Assembly: GCA_028583685.1 (NCBI GenBank)
Contig: JAMXIF010001253.1
Span: forward strand, 83,668,212-83,732,211
DNA length: 64,000 bases
Source: Petaurus breviceps papuanus
Taxonomy: Eukaryota > Chordata > Mammalia > Diprotodontia > Petauridae
Reading direction: 5' to 3'
In this document: positions 36,191-47,799 of the stretch, one piece after another
Numbering within the stretch: the stretch's first letter is position 1
How the letters are laid out: the number at the start of each line of letters is the position of its first letter
Program-made: the position numbers and the translations under genes
Notes under the pieces: generated by a model
Seen by the model: the letters and a program-made list of their open reading frames with translations, nothing else
What the model was told of the DNA's origin: nothing
Database searches by the model: none

Positions 36191-37924
36191 TATTACCACT
36201 AATGTATGTGTTGGAGTTCATACTAAAAAGATATTTCTGAAGTAGACTAATCACAAAAAGTATAATTAATGTTTACAAAGGATCTAGTGATCACTTTGTA
36301 GATATACCATTAAAAGACTTAACATATTTGAGTGTGAAAGCACCTTAAAAGTCATGAATGACTTCTAATAGAAAAGACATTATATTTTGTACAATGTTAA
36401 GAAAAGATACAGAGGTAGACAGAAAAGGAAAACATCTGGTTTTATTATTCAGAGGAATTCCATAACTATCAACTCCCTTGCAGCTGGCAAGCACCCCCCA
36501 AACCAGATAAGAAAAGTCAATTTAACCTTAGAAATGCAGCTTGCTCAGGTCCCTTCTTTCCCAAAGGGTCATCTCATTTTCTCATACTTCAAATGCCTAG
36601 TTCTTACAGAATAGGAAACACATTGTGTTCCTTTGGAAAAGAGATAACAGTCTGAGTTTTCTGGAACAGTGAAGTGTAAAAATTAAGGATAAGAACTACT
36701 ATGAAGAACACTGCTTTCTCTGTAGAGAAAAAACAACATACACTCATGCAACAATGGCTTTGTTTGCTTGAGAGGTCATTTCAGTAAACTCTTGGGCAAA
36801 TGAAGACTCTCCTTCTCTTACTTGCCTAAAGCATGTCAGCACAGGTACAGAATTCTCTCAAGTCAAAACTGCCATTTCTCTGACTAGGTTAGCCATGTCT
36901 GAGGTCCTACCCAGGCGGTTTGGAAGAGTGTTCTAGCGTTTCATTAGCAAACTAATGCACCAGTACCTTCCATGGCTAGAGGCACATTCTAGTTGTTTGT
37001 AGAGAAATAGCTGCAGGATTCTAATGAAAACAGAGTTCAGAGGAATTGCAATAAATCCCTTTATGCCACTTTTAATATTACCCCTGCTGTATGTGTAATT
37101 AGAATTTTTTAAAAGCTTATGTTTTAAAAATTACCAAGGGGATTAAGTGGAACAAGTAGGCTATTTGTTTGGAGAGCCATGAGAAACAAATAGCATCAGA
37201 TAAGCAAACAATGCCCTCCAACCTTATTTATTCTTTATAAAATAATTCACAAAACCATCCTAAGTGAGAAATATATCAGATCCAGATAAGCTTGACTTCA
37301 GAAATGTACTTGACACAGAACATTTAATAACCACTAATGGAAATGTTTTAACACAAAGGGGAAAGAAACTACCCGACCACTGCAGGAGGAATCTGGTTTA
37401 TGTTAACTTACTCTAATAAGACTTTCTATGATAACAGACATATTATATCAAAGAAGTAAGGCGGTGAAATATGAAGGAAATGCGGAGGTTATTGCTTTAC
37501 TTTAAACGAGCTGACTTAATGCCTCAGTGGGGCTGGGACGTGGAAGGGACCAACAGAAAGAGGAGGAAGAGCAGACTTCAGGGGAAGCTGAAGAGGAGCT
37601 ATGCTGTTGTTATTGGCCCCCATTCCTACATCACTATTAACTGATGCTTCAGCTGGCTGAGTTCAATTCACCTGGCTGTAGAACAAATTCCTGGCCTTGG
37701 AGAACCTTTGGGGATTGGAGGAACGCCAAGGAAATTATATGAAAATTCAGGAAAACATGTAAGCATTGTAAAATCATTACGGAACAATATCCAATTTTAA
37801 TGAGGATTGTTGAGTTTCTGGAGGCAGTGGGAATTCAAAGGCTTCATGGAGAAGATAGGGTTAGAAGAGTGTTTGGAAGGAGAAGAATTTGGGTTTGGGA
37901 AGGGATTAAGGGAAGAGAACAAGT
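36191..37924. other. Intron, repeat-poor block
   Basis: No repeat family recognised over about 1.7 kb, the longest clean stretch in the large intron. The motif TGTAATTAGAATTT near 37095 is homeodomain-like. Candidate for conserved non-coding DNA, on repeat-poverty alone. Confidence 0.4.
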
Positions 37925-38172
37925 ATTATTGTGTCTGCGTTGTGACAGACATTGTGCTTTGCACTTTACAAATACTTCATTTGATTCTCACAACAATCCT
38001 TGGAGGTTGGTGCTATTATTATCCACATTTTACAGTTGAGGAAAATGAGGCAGGTAGAGAGTAAGGGACTTGCCCAGGGTCACATAGCTAGTGTGTGAAG
38101 CTGGAACTGAACCCAGGTCTTCCTGATTCCAGGCCCAGATTCCAGGCTCTACCCACTGAGCCACCTATCTGT
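37925..38172 (-). mobile_element. MIR-class SINE
   Basis: Long reversed MIR: 'gattctcacaacaatccttg', 'gacttgcccagggtcacata', 'gaacccaggtcttcctgatt', 'ctacccactgagccaccta'. Confidence 0.75.
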
Positions 38173-38207
38173 CTCTAAAGAGTCAGAGAAGGCATCTCAA
38201 GCAGGTT

Positions 38208-38231
38208 TTATATATATATATATATATATAT
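38208..38231. repeat. (TA)n microsatellite
   Basis: About 11 TA dinucleotides. Confidence 0.9.
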
Positions 38232-39849
38232 TCATGGTAGTTCTGAGGTGAGAGTAGGGAAGAAGGCTATGCAAGGAGATCAACAAGATTAATCACTCTT
38301 TCCTCTACCAAAAGGAAAACAAATGATGATGAAGTGGCAAGGAGGCCTTTCTTAATGTGTCCCCAAGAGTAAAAGAACGACAAAGTTATATTGAGTAAAG
38401 TACTAAGGGAAACAAATGAACAAAACAAAATGTGTTTCCCTTAATATTTTGTAGGTGTTTAGGCAATCTGATAAATTGGAAGGAGTTTCCCTACTGACGA
38501 GATCACAGATCTATCCAAATATGAAACCTAGAGATTATTTTACTGCCTTATACTAAGGTAGGACATTAGATTATTTAATTTGAACAAATGCTTTTCTTGG
38601 CATACCCAAATAAAGGGTTTGCAATTCAACCTGAAATATTCCTGCCGACTGTCAATATCAATTTGAAAAATGCATTTTAATTGAATTTCTTGGAAGATGC
38701 TCTCTCTTACCTTGGAAGCATTTTGATTGGTTACCCTTATGAAGTGTGTCAGGGGAGAAAAGTACTTAGAATTAATTACAAGGGAAAGAGCTGAAGCCTG
38801 ATTTTATATACAGACTAAACTCAGACACAAAATTAGAAAAGATACCTTTGTATTTTTGTTTAATGAGTACACAGTATATTTGTTTTCAAGAAACTTCATC
38901 TGCCCTCTGGATTTTCTAAGAAACAATAAACTAAAAAGCAAAGAAAGGGAACAAAAACAATAGGGATTTTCAATGCCTTAAGGCTATCTCATTTTTTTTT
39001 AAAGCAGTAAACTTGAAAACTGTTTCAAGTCTTTTCATTCTAACATAAAAAGTAAACCTAAAAAGAGAAGACATAAGGTTTATAAATCCTGAATTTTATT
39101 TCACAGGTGCAAACATACATTTTAACCAACTAAATTTCTGAGAGATCCAGTATGATTAAAAATGAACATATTTTCTAGTTGTCAGAAGGAAATGCTTCAG
39201 AGAGCTTTCCTGAATAGAAATCCCTCTTAAATCATGACCAAAGATATTCCACATTTTCCAAGAGTACTATTGAAAACTTTATAGAACTCATTTCTCATTT
39301 TTAGAATGATTTCTAAAAGTGCTTTCTATCCTATTTCCCATTTTATATGCACACTTTGGACATATAATTATTTGCAGGCACAAATTTTTACAGAACACCT
39401 GCACATATAGGTCATAGATCAGATACTTTGAATTTGCAGGAGACTTTAGAGAAAATCCTCTCATTTTAAAGAAGAAGCAACTAACACCCAAAGAGATTAA
39501 GTGACCTACCAAAGATCCCAGCCTACTTCTGTTTGTTTTATCCTAGTCAAGAATGTGGGTTGGTTTCTTTATTTTCATTTTTATTCTTTTCAGCTAAAGT
39601 CGAGAATAAGCTAAGCTTGACATTTTCTGGGACAGGCAGCTAAAGATCAAATTGTTAAGAGGATTGATACAAATATTATCTGAAGACAGAGTATGAGACT
39701 TTCCCAATGAGAAGTAGGGGGTAGGGGAGAGGAGGGATTTCTTTATAACACTAAAGAATTTAGTGGGAAGTGATGAAGAACTGAGAAATAAGTGATTATA
39801 AGAACAGAGGAAATAAGATCTGTTTTGAATATTTATCCTATGAATTCCA
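38232..39849. other. Intron, nothing recognised
   Basis: AT-rich intron sequence. No gene or identifiable element. Confidence 0.4.
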
Positions 39850-41105
39850 TTTCAGTTCAGCAAACATTTATTATCTTCTATGAGCAAGGCATGATGCTAG
39901 ATGCTTAGCAATACAACAAGAGATATAACACAGGCCTTGTTCTCAAACACCATACAATGTAAAGGGATACTGCACATTGGGCCACTGAGGTCCCTTCCAA
40001 CTCTCAGTCTGTTGATACATGTGATTTTTGTGATTCAGGGCAGGACAAATAACTATGATACACTGGAGAGTATACCAAGTCCAAAGGCAAAGGACAGAGA
40101 AGATTCTGAAAGAGATTCATCAAATTTGGCTTTAAAGGTAGAGGTGGGGGAGACAGCAACAGGAGATGGGTGGTGGTAAGGCAAAAGTCCCTTCTATTTT
40201 TGGAGAATAGTGCAGAGAAAAAGGACATGGCAAGTTGAGAATGTGGGATGAAGTCTAGTCTACCTGGAATATAGAATACATGAAAGGTAATAGTATATGA
40301 CAAGGTTGTACAAAGGTTAGAGTAAAGTTTTGAATAACTTTGAATATTAGGATCAGGAGTTTCTGGTTTTTTGTAAGCACTGAGGAGGCAGTGAAGAATT
40401 TGAATAGATGAATTACATCAATCAACAGACATTTATTAAGTGTCTATCATGTGTCAGGCACTGTGCTAAGCATTGGGCACGATGATAATGATTCAGTGGG
40501 AAAACAACCTGGGTAACTATGAACTATGGATTAGAAGAAGGACAGAAACTGGAGGCAGAAATAACCAGGAGGCTATCATAATTGACTAGGTAAGAAGAAA
40601 TGTGGACATTACATATTACAAAAACTACTACTCCTCATAGCTGACGTGTATATAGTGCTTTAAAACTTGCAAAGTGCCTTCTATACATTATTTCAGTTGA
40701 ATCTATTTGACACAGGACAGTTTTAGTGAGAGTGAAGAGGCTCTTAGAGAAACTGGGAAAGTGGGAATGATAAGAGTTGGTAACTATTTTGGAAACATGG
40801 CATAAGAGGAATGGAAGAGTCATGGATTATCCCCAAGGTTATGAGCCCGAGTGGTTGGGAAAATGGTTAACAAAAATAAAGAAATTAGAGGGGCTGGCAA
40901 GTTTACTAGGAAGATTAAAATATCATTTATCAGCATATTGAGGTTGAGGCACTGGTGGAATATAGAGGTAAAGTGTTTTACAAGGCCACTGAAAAGATAG
41001 AACTGGAGCTCTGAAAAAAGCATTAGAAAGAAAAGAATATCTCAGGGAGAACATTTCAGCATGCCCACATTTCAGGGATAAAAGGAGAATGAAGGTCTCC
41101 ATTCC
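39850..41105 (-). mobile_element. L2 LINE fragments in reverse, disordered
   Basis: Two L2 3'-end segments in reverse ('caaacatttattatcttcta' at 39862; 'cagacatttattaagtgtct ... caggcactgtgctaagcatt' at 40425) and further diverged L2-like sequence around 40300-41100 ('ggattatccccaaggttatg'). Probably two copies. Confidence 0.5.
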
Positions 41106-42042
41106 TTCCAATGTGTCATTTAACTACACCACTTGACTGAAACATTTGTCTCAGAGACAATGAATGAACCACTTGGTACTAAATCCAATTATTTATTTTA
41201 AGTCTTGACCTACCTTGACCTTCCTTGACCTAGCCACACTAAATTACCTTCTCCTCATGGATACTCTCTCCTCCATTGGCTTTAGGACTCTGTTTTCTCC
41301 TGGTTCCTGGACTCTACTATAGAATTATTCTTATCATCATATCCAATTGTTCTTCCTACTTTCAGCATGTTAAGTGATATTACCAATTATTCACTTAGTA
41401 TTTTGAGTCCCTAGATGGTAGAATCCAAATTCAGTGGGATTCCAAAGTTGTTAACAATGGAAATAAATTGTTAAGATAATACTGGCCAATCTGTCCCACT
41501 ATATGCTTAAGTGTTTCTTTCTTCTATTCAGTTAAATATGTTCTATAGGTGATCTGAGTTAGCTGGGCCTCACACTCTCTGAAGGCTTTCTTCCCCTTCA
41601 ATGCTTTTGCTTCAAGGATATGGCTCATAATCTCTTGTCATCCTCCATATTTTACAAGTGATCTCATTCTCTAAACTGGTATTGCCCTTGACAGCCATTC
41701 CTTTCTTCTTGGCAAAGAGATTAAGTATTTGCTTTTTCAGAGTTATTGTTATACCTGGCATGGTGATTGTTTTGAATTGTTGAGAGGAGAAAGGACTTTC
41801 AGAGAATATTCAAATATTTCTAATGAAAAGAATGAAAGCTGAGTAGAAATTTCGAAATTCAAACACTGGAATCCAAAAAGGTAAATTCATTCAAAAAGGG
41901 GCTATACAATGAAGAAATTTATTCTGGTAAGGAGAAAAGACATAAATGTCTCTTCAGAATCCTAAAATCTTTAAGAGTCATGGAGAGAATTGCATAACAC
42001 ATAGTGCCTGAGGTAATTTTGTTCTGTTTTAATGATCGCTAG
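41106..42042. other. Intron, possible L2 trace
   Basis: 41190-41345 may be a diverged sense L2 piece (tcttcctactttcagcatg; tttctcctggttcctggac). The rest is unrecognised. Confidence 0.3.
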
Positions 42043-42634
42043 CAGGAGTCACCAAACTTTTTATAAAAGATCAGATAGTAAATATTTTAGGCTTTGTAAG
42101 ACAAAAGCAAAATCAAGAATATTTTATAGTAACTACATATCAAGAGAGAAAAACAAATGTCCACAAATATTCTAACTATAATAATGAGTAGAATTTTATG
42201 ATATAAGTCTATTAATGAGAGGAATGGAATGTGGGAGAGATAACATTTCACTTAATTAGAGTTCAAAGTTGGTGTTACTTATCATCAAAATTAAATTCAA
42301 ATGTTCATTTCTTAATTATGATAACTAATGAGATTTTATGTATTTCATCTTTGAAAATGTCTTTCCACACATCTAGGTACTGCCAAATACTAATATTAAT
42401 CCATGAGCAGTAGATTTTATTTGAGACTAGTAACCTTAAACAAGTTTATTTTCTCTGGACACATTCCTTCAGAGGCTTCGATTAAACATGATGTGATCAA
42501 TTCAACATTGGTAAATATCTTTTCTTCTTGCTTGGCTAACAAATGAGTCATTCAGAAATTCACTTTTGCTTGCAGCTTCTTTTTCATTTTTTATTTTTGT
42601 CCAGCAATTCTACTGTGATAAGACATTCCATTTT

Positions 42635-42814
42635 TTTTTTTGCTTTATTTTTTTGGAAGGGGGAAGGTAGGGCAATTGGGGTGAAGTGACTTGCCCAAGG
42701 TCACATGGCTAGTTTTTCTTTTTGTGTGTGTTGGGTGTCTGAGGCTGGATTTGAACACAGGTCCTCTTGACTTCAGGGCTGGTGCTCTATTCACTGTGCC
42801 ACCTAGCCACCCCA
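42635..42814 (-). mobile_element. Marsupial tRNA-derived SINE, short type, nested in hAT
   Basis: Reverse copy with T tract at left and GCCACCTAGCCACCCC at right. Exact 14-bp target duplication AGACATTCCATTTT at 42621-42634 and 42815-42828. Confidence 0.93.
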
Positions 42815-43160
42815 AGACATTCCATTTTAAAAATTTCTAATTTCTAACTGCTGTTTTCCTTTGAATTAAAAATATTATGATAAGTACTTAGTCTGGTAAT
42901 GTCAATGTCTATTGTATTCTTTTAGCAGTTATAGAGTATTGTATGCCATTTAAAGTCCACTTTTCTTATTTTGACATAATGAGCATCCACTGGTAATAAA
43001 AAATATAATAAAATGTTGTACTACATGAAAACTCATGATATATAAAAAGCTATTGAGCAATTATAAGGTACCAAACAGCAAGTGTGAGGTGAAGAGGGAG
43101 CCATATGTAGTCTCTGCTACAACTATTCACCTCTACTACTGTAGTGATAAAGCAGCCATT

Positions 43161-43398
43161 TTGTTGTTATTGTCCATTTATTTCAGTCATGTCTGATTCT
43201 TTGTGATCTCATTTAGGGTTTTCTTGGCAAAGATACTGGAATGGTTTGCCATTTCCTTCTCCAGCTCATTTACTGACGAGGAAATTGAGACAAGCAGTGA
43301 TTTGCCCAGTAAGTATCCAAGGCCAGATTTGAACTCAGGAAGATGAGGCTTCCTGACTCCAGGCCTGGCCATCTATTCACTGAACCATCTAGCTGCCC
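43161..43398 (-). mobile_element. Marsupial SINE, long type, nested in hAT
   Basis: Reverse copy: 'ttcagtcatgtctgattctt', 'gggttttcttggcaaagata', 'tttgccatttccttctcc', 'ttgaactcaggaagatgagg', ending 'catctagctgccc'. Confidence 0.85.
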
Positions 43399-43774
43399 AA
43401 AGCAGTCACCAACAATATGTAAAAGAATAAATGTAGCTGCTTTCTATAAATCTATTTATGAACATTGAAATTTGAATTTGATATAATTTTCATTTTCACA
43501 AAATATGATTTTTTTTAACCATTCTCTTTTTAACATTTAAAAATATAAAAACCATTTTAGCTCCTAGGTCATATAAAAACAAGGTGGGGGTTGGGTGGAT
43601 TTGGTCTACTGGCCATAGTTCACTAAACCCTCATCTTAAGAGAAGAAATAAGAAATAATAGACTAGGGAATGAACAAAGAGGAAGGGGAAGAAACTTATG
43701 TAAGACAGTGCATGAGATTAAGTAATGGAATAGGACTTTTGTTGCAAACATAATAATATTTATATTCCTATGGA

Positions 43775-43910
43775 TAACTTAAAATACCTGTGTGAACTTG
43801 GACAAGTCTCTTAAGCTTTCTTGGCCTCAGTTTTCTTCTGGATAAAATGATGGAATTGGAATGGAAAGTCTTAAGGTACTATACAGTTTTAGTATTCTAT
43901 GATGAGATAA
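43775..43910 (+). mobile_element. MIR-class SINE, 5' truncated
   Basis: Contains 'gaacttggacaagtctctta', 'ggcctcagttttcttctgga' and a MIR-like 3' core. Confidence 0.5.
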
Positions 43911-44264
43911 CACTTTCTCTCTTCACTATAATTCTAGCATTTTTTTTCCACTTGAAAGGCAGACTATTTCTTAGCCCTGCTATAAGAAAATTCCTCACTT
44001 CTTTTTATTCACAATATTGTTGACAATTTGGCACACCTTGCTTTCTGTTTGTTTTGCCCCCTTACAAATGAGATAAAACATGAAGGAATGAGGAAAATGT
44101 TGACCCTTCAAATCTCCTTACATAAATCATTTTACCACTGTTCAATCAATTGCCAATAGACTAACTCAGAACTGTGTGATGATTGATGTACATTCATATA
44201 ATCCCCAATAGGTATAACATGTGAAGATGTATGCTCACCAAAAGAATCTCTCAAAATCATGGAG

Positions 44265-44452
44265 GAGGGGGACAACGTGGCATAGTGGAAAGTGCTAATT
44301 GGAAGACCTTAGTTCTAATTCCGACTGTCATTTACTACCAGCATGATCCTAGACAAACCACTTAACTTCCTTGGGCTTCAATTTCCCCACCTATAAAACG
44401 AGGATGATATACTAGATCCCATTTTCAACTCTAAATCTACAATATTATGAAA
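44265..44452 (+). mobile_element. MIR-class SINE
   Basis: Contains 'gtggcatagtggaaagtgct', 'cctagacaaaccacttaact', 'caatttccccacctataaaa' and 'ttcaactctaaatctacaat'. It abuts the minisatellite. Confidence 0.6.
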
Positions 44453-44456
44453 AACC

Positions 44457-44569
44457 AAGAATACCTACTGTATGGTAGGTAAGAATACCTACTGTATGGT
44501 AGGTAAGAATACCTACTGTATGGTAGGTAAGAATACCTACTGTATGGTAGGTAAGAATACCTACTGTAT
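44457..44569. repeat. Perfect 24-bp minisatellite, 4.7 copies
   Basis: Units start at 44457, 44481, 44505, 44529 and 44553 (last partial) and are identical. Each unit contains ACCTAC-TGTATG-GTAGGT, a 6-bp stem with a 6-base loop. A separate 29-bp duplication follows at 44593-44645 (GACAAACTTTAGAGCTGG repeated). Confidence 0.95.
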
Positions 44570-44659
44570 AGATTATGATATCCTTTTAAATGGACAAACT
44601 TTAGAGCTGGTTCATCGATTAGACAAACTTTAGAGCTGGTTCATCAAAGAGTTTATCTT

Positions 44660-45140
44660 GGACAGATATGGCAAATGGACAATGAACTGGGCCTAAAATT
44701 GTGCCAGAATAAAAGAGTGGGCTATATTATATTTTGCAAATTGTGCTTTTAGTGAGCACAAGCTTCTCCCTAAAATAAGGGCCCATATTTCCAATATTCA
44801 AATTCTTCCACTAAAGTTATAGAGCTGTGTCATGAAATACCACAATCTCTAGAGAATTAAAGTTACAGAGGTCATACAAAGGGTGAATGCCAAGCATGAA
44901 CAATATATGGCCAGTGAACAATGGCACACGGCAAGTGGCATAGAGAATGTCACCAGAGAGATGTATGACTGGAAAAGGAGGTATATCAGTCATTTTAGAA
45001 CAACCAGGAATATCAGATGGACAGGCTGAGTTTTGCACTAATACCCATGGAATGTACAGAGTCCTTGAAGCTCACCAGAAAACTGGGTGGATCTATGGAC
45101 AAACATGAACTACAATCACACAGGATGCATTATGATGGAT
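44660..45140 (+). mobile_element. RTE-type LINE ORF2 C-terminal fragment, copy 2
   Basis: Matches 5460-5860 in order: 'ggacaatgaactgggcc', 'cttctccctaaaataaggg', 'gttatagagctgtgtcatg', 'aatctctagagaattaaa'. It also resembles remembered marsupial RTE-type ORF2 ends. Decayed. Confidence 0.58.
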
Positions 45141-45657
45141 GCATTGTAATGTATACCACTAGAGACTGAACCCACATCAACAAGTTCATAAAGCAATTGA
45201 ATTAGAAAAATTATGCAATAATAACCCCAAGATTTTCTCTGAAACAAAGGTCCATCTTTTTGACATCAATATTCTCCCAGTATAAGTACTTACTAAAGTG
45301 TTATGTTCCCAGCAGGCACTGAAATATTATTTTAAAAAAAAAACTTCTTTAGAAATTTTTCCATTTTTTCATGAGATGTGACTATTTTGGAATCAGAACA
45401 ATAACTCAGGAGGATAATTGGGAAATTTTAGTTCTATACATGACATTCTGAGTACACTAGAATGAAAACTTCCAAAAGAATATTATTACAATTGTTCATT
45501 AATTGAAGAAATATCACATAACAATAAAAAGGAGTACTGTATAATAGAAAGCTCAATCCTAAGTCTTGGATGTTCTAATACATCATAGCAGAATGTGTTT
45601 AAAATTACCACAACCAACACTTTCCCCAAATCTTTGTGGCCTTTTTTTTTTTTTTTA

Positions 45658-45777
<120 letters not shown>

Positions 45778-46404
45778 CTAGGATGTAAATGTTATATGAC
45801 ATTTAATACCAACAGATATGTAAATCCTGAACAATAAGGAGGAAAGCTAGGATAGCATATCATGTAGACAGAATTGAGTTTAAATGGCAATTTGTCTTTT
45901 TGTGTTTCATTCTTCATCTAGAACCCAGTAGCAACTGGAAAATAAATTAAAACACAACATTACAGAAATCCAGATCGAAAACTTCTGAGACAGAAATGTA
46001 GTTTGTGCTCATGCTAGGACCTCAGGTTTTACTCTCTGGTAAATAAAATTGACTTTCAGGGAACCACAAAAATAGAATAGTATTGTCTCTAAGGTTTATG
46101 ACCTACTTGCTGCCAAAGAATATTTTTATCCTATTACAGCAATGTAGTTTTAAACCAATATAGCATTAAAAACTATTATTACATTAAAAGCATGATTTTA
46201 TTTATGCTAATGGATAGCAGGATGTTGAAAGCTTCATGCTTTAGGGGAAGTGGCAGGAGGTAGGTGGGAGGAAGGAAGAAAAGGAACAATGTGCAAGTTG
46301 AGGTATATAGTGGTTGTGTATTCTGTGGTATAATAAAGGCCACATTTGACAAGTTCAGAAGGGTGATGGTAATGGATCCAAAAGGCACGTAGCGCCTTCC
46401 TCCT
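45778..46404. other. CCDC148 upstream intron, nothing recognised
   Basis: Sequence just 5' (in gene sense) of the exon at 45659-45777. No repeat or exon recognised. Confidence 0.4.
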
Positions 46405-46640
46405 CTAGAGACTGAATGTCAGATCAGTAGGACTTAGAGCTAAAAGGCACCTTAGAGAGCATCCGAGACAGCTTTCCTCATTTTAAAGAGTCTTTAAGCT
46501 AAGGCTTACAAAGGTTAGATGATTTCCATAAAGTCACACGATAGTGAGGAGCAGAGGAGGGATTTGGACCCAGGTGCTCTGACTCCAAATCCAATGAGCT
46601 TTGTGCTGTACAGCCTAGCCTAATTTGCCACTGGGCCAGA
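46405..46640 (+). mobile_element. MIR3-like SINE
   Basis: Contains 'ggacttagagctaaaaggca', 'ccttagagagcatccgaga' and 'atttggacccaggtgctctg'. Confidence 0.58.
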
Positions 46641-46770
46641 ATGTATGAGCAATAAGTATGGCTCCATTTGGGTGCTCCGATTGCTAGTGCTTTTGAAGCT
46701 GTCTATATAAGGCTGGGAAGAAGTGAATTACTTGGGAAGATTGTAGCAGAAGGGATGAGGAGTTGGACTC

Positions 46771-46946
46771 AGGGGCGGCTAGGTGGCACAGTGAGTAAAG
46801 TGCCGGCCCTGGAGTCAGGAGAACCAGAGTTCAATTCTGACCTCAGACACTTAACACCCACAGAAAAAAAATAGCTGTGTAACTTTGGGCAAGTTACTTA
46901 ACCCCAATTGCCCTCCAAAAGGCAAATACATAAATAAATAAGTAAA
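46771..46946 (+). mobile_element. Marsupial tRNA-derived SINE, short type
   Basis: AGGGGCGGCTAGGTGGCACA head, CCGGCCCTGGAGTCAGG and an AAATA-rich tail. Target duplication GAGTTGGACTC / GAGTTGGACTT (46760-46770 and 46947-46957). It landed at the start of the MIR-class SINE that follows. Confidence 0.9.
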
Positions 46947-46954
46947 GAGTTGGA

Positions 46955-47172
46955 CTTGGAGTAAGGAAGACGAGTTTGAATCACGCCTCAGAGAGTACTA
47001 GCTGTGTGATCCTGGGCAAGTCACTTAATCTCTCTTAATCTCATCTGTAAAATGGAAATAATAATAGCACCTGCCTTATGGGGTCGCTTTTGTGAAGATC
47101 AAATGAGATCAAATACATAAAGTGCTTTGTGTACCATTAAATATTGTGTGCATTTATTATTATTATTATCCT
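46955..47172 (+). mobile_element. MIR-class SINE
   Basis: Contains 'ctgtgtgatcctgggcaagt', 'ctcatctgtaaaatggaaat' and 'aataatagcacctgcctta', ending in (TTA)n. Confidence 0.68.
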
Positions 47173-47194
47173 TGTTGCTTTTTGTTTTTACTGT

Positions 47195-47440
47195 TGTTGT
47201 TTTCAGTAGTGTTTGACTCTTCGTGACCCCATTTGGGGTTTTCTTGGCAAAGGTATTAGAGTGGTTTGCCATTTCCTTCTCCAGCTCATTTTTCAGATGA
47301 GCAAACTGAGATAAACAGGGTTAAGTGACTTGCCCAGGGTCACACAGCTAGTAAGTGTCTGAGGTCATATCAGAACTCAGGAAGAGAAGTCTTCCTGACT
47401 CCAGGCCTGGCACTCTACTGCTCCACCCAGCTGTCCACTA
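47195..47440 (-). mobile_element. Marsupial SINE, long type
   Basis: Reverse copy: 'gtttgactcttcgtgacccc', 'tttgccatttccttctcc', 'gacttgcccagggtcacaca', ending 'ctccacccagctgtcc'. Confidence 0.85.
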
Positions 47441-47799
47441 GATGTTAATTAATACTACTGCTTTAAGGAAATAGATGCCTATTTTGCCACAGGTCAATCT
47501 GATCCCCTAGAACAAAGAGGAATAGAGTGTTTGGACTGCTACTCTTTTTCCTCATGTTGGCAGCAGTGGCCACTTCGGGGTCCAATTGTTTTGTGTCAGC
47601 TGAGATGGAGTTGAATGGCCTCCATCACTTATTATACTTGCCCTCCCCTCCTATCTCTAAGGTCCCACCACAGCAACAGTAGTTATTGGATCTTGGGAAA
47701 TGAGAAAAAATAAAAACACCTCAAGTAGTTGAACCAGGATTGTAGACTCTCAGTAGCAAGTGCCAATAACAATAGCATTTTCAGTACACTTCCTAAATA

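Larger units (their letters stand above)
42043..43632. mobile_element. hAT-Charlie-type DNA transposon with two nested SINEs
   Basis: Starts CAGGAGTCACCAAACTTTTT followed by 'cagatagtaaatattttagg', the classic Charlie 5' end. It ends GGCCATAGTTCACTAAACCCTC, the inverse of the same terminus. Flanks ATCGCTAG and ATCTTAAG are a diverged 8-bp duplication. Without the two SINEs it is about 1.2 kb. The interior resembles transposase-derived sequence but has no intact frame. Confidence 0.78.

Noticed and set aside
44457-44569. Possible CRISPR-like array
   Set aside because: The repeats are directly adjacent, without unique spacers, and this is vertebrate nuclear DNA. It is a minisatellite.
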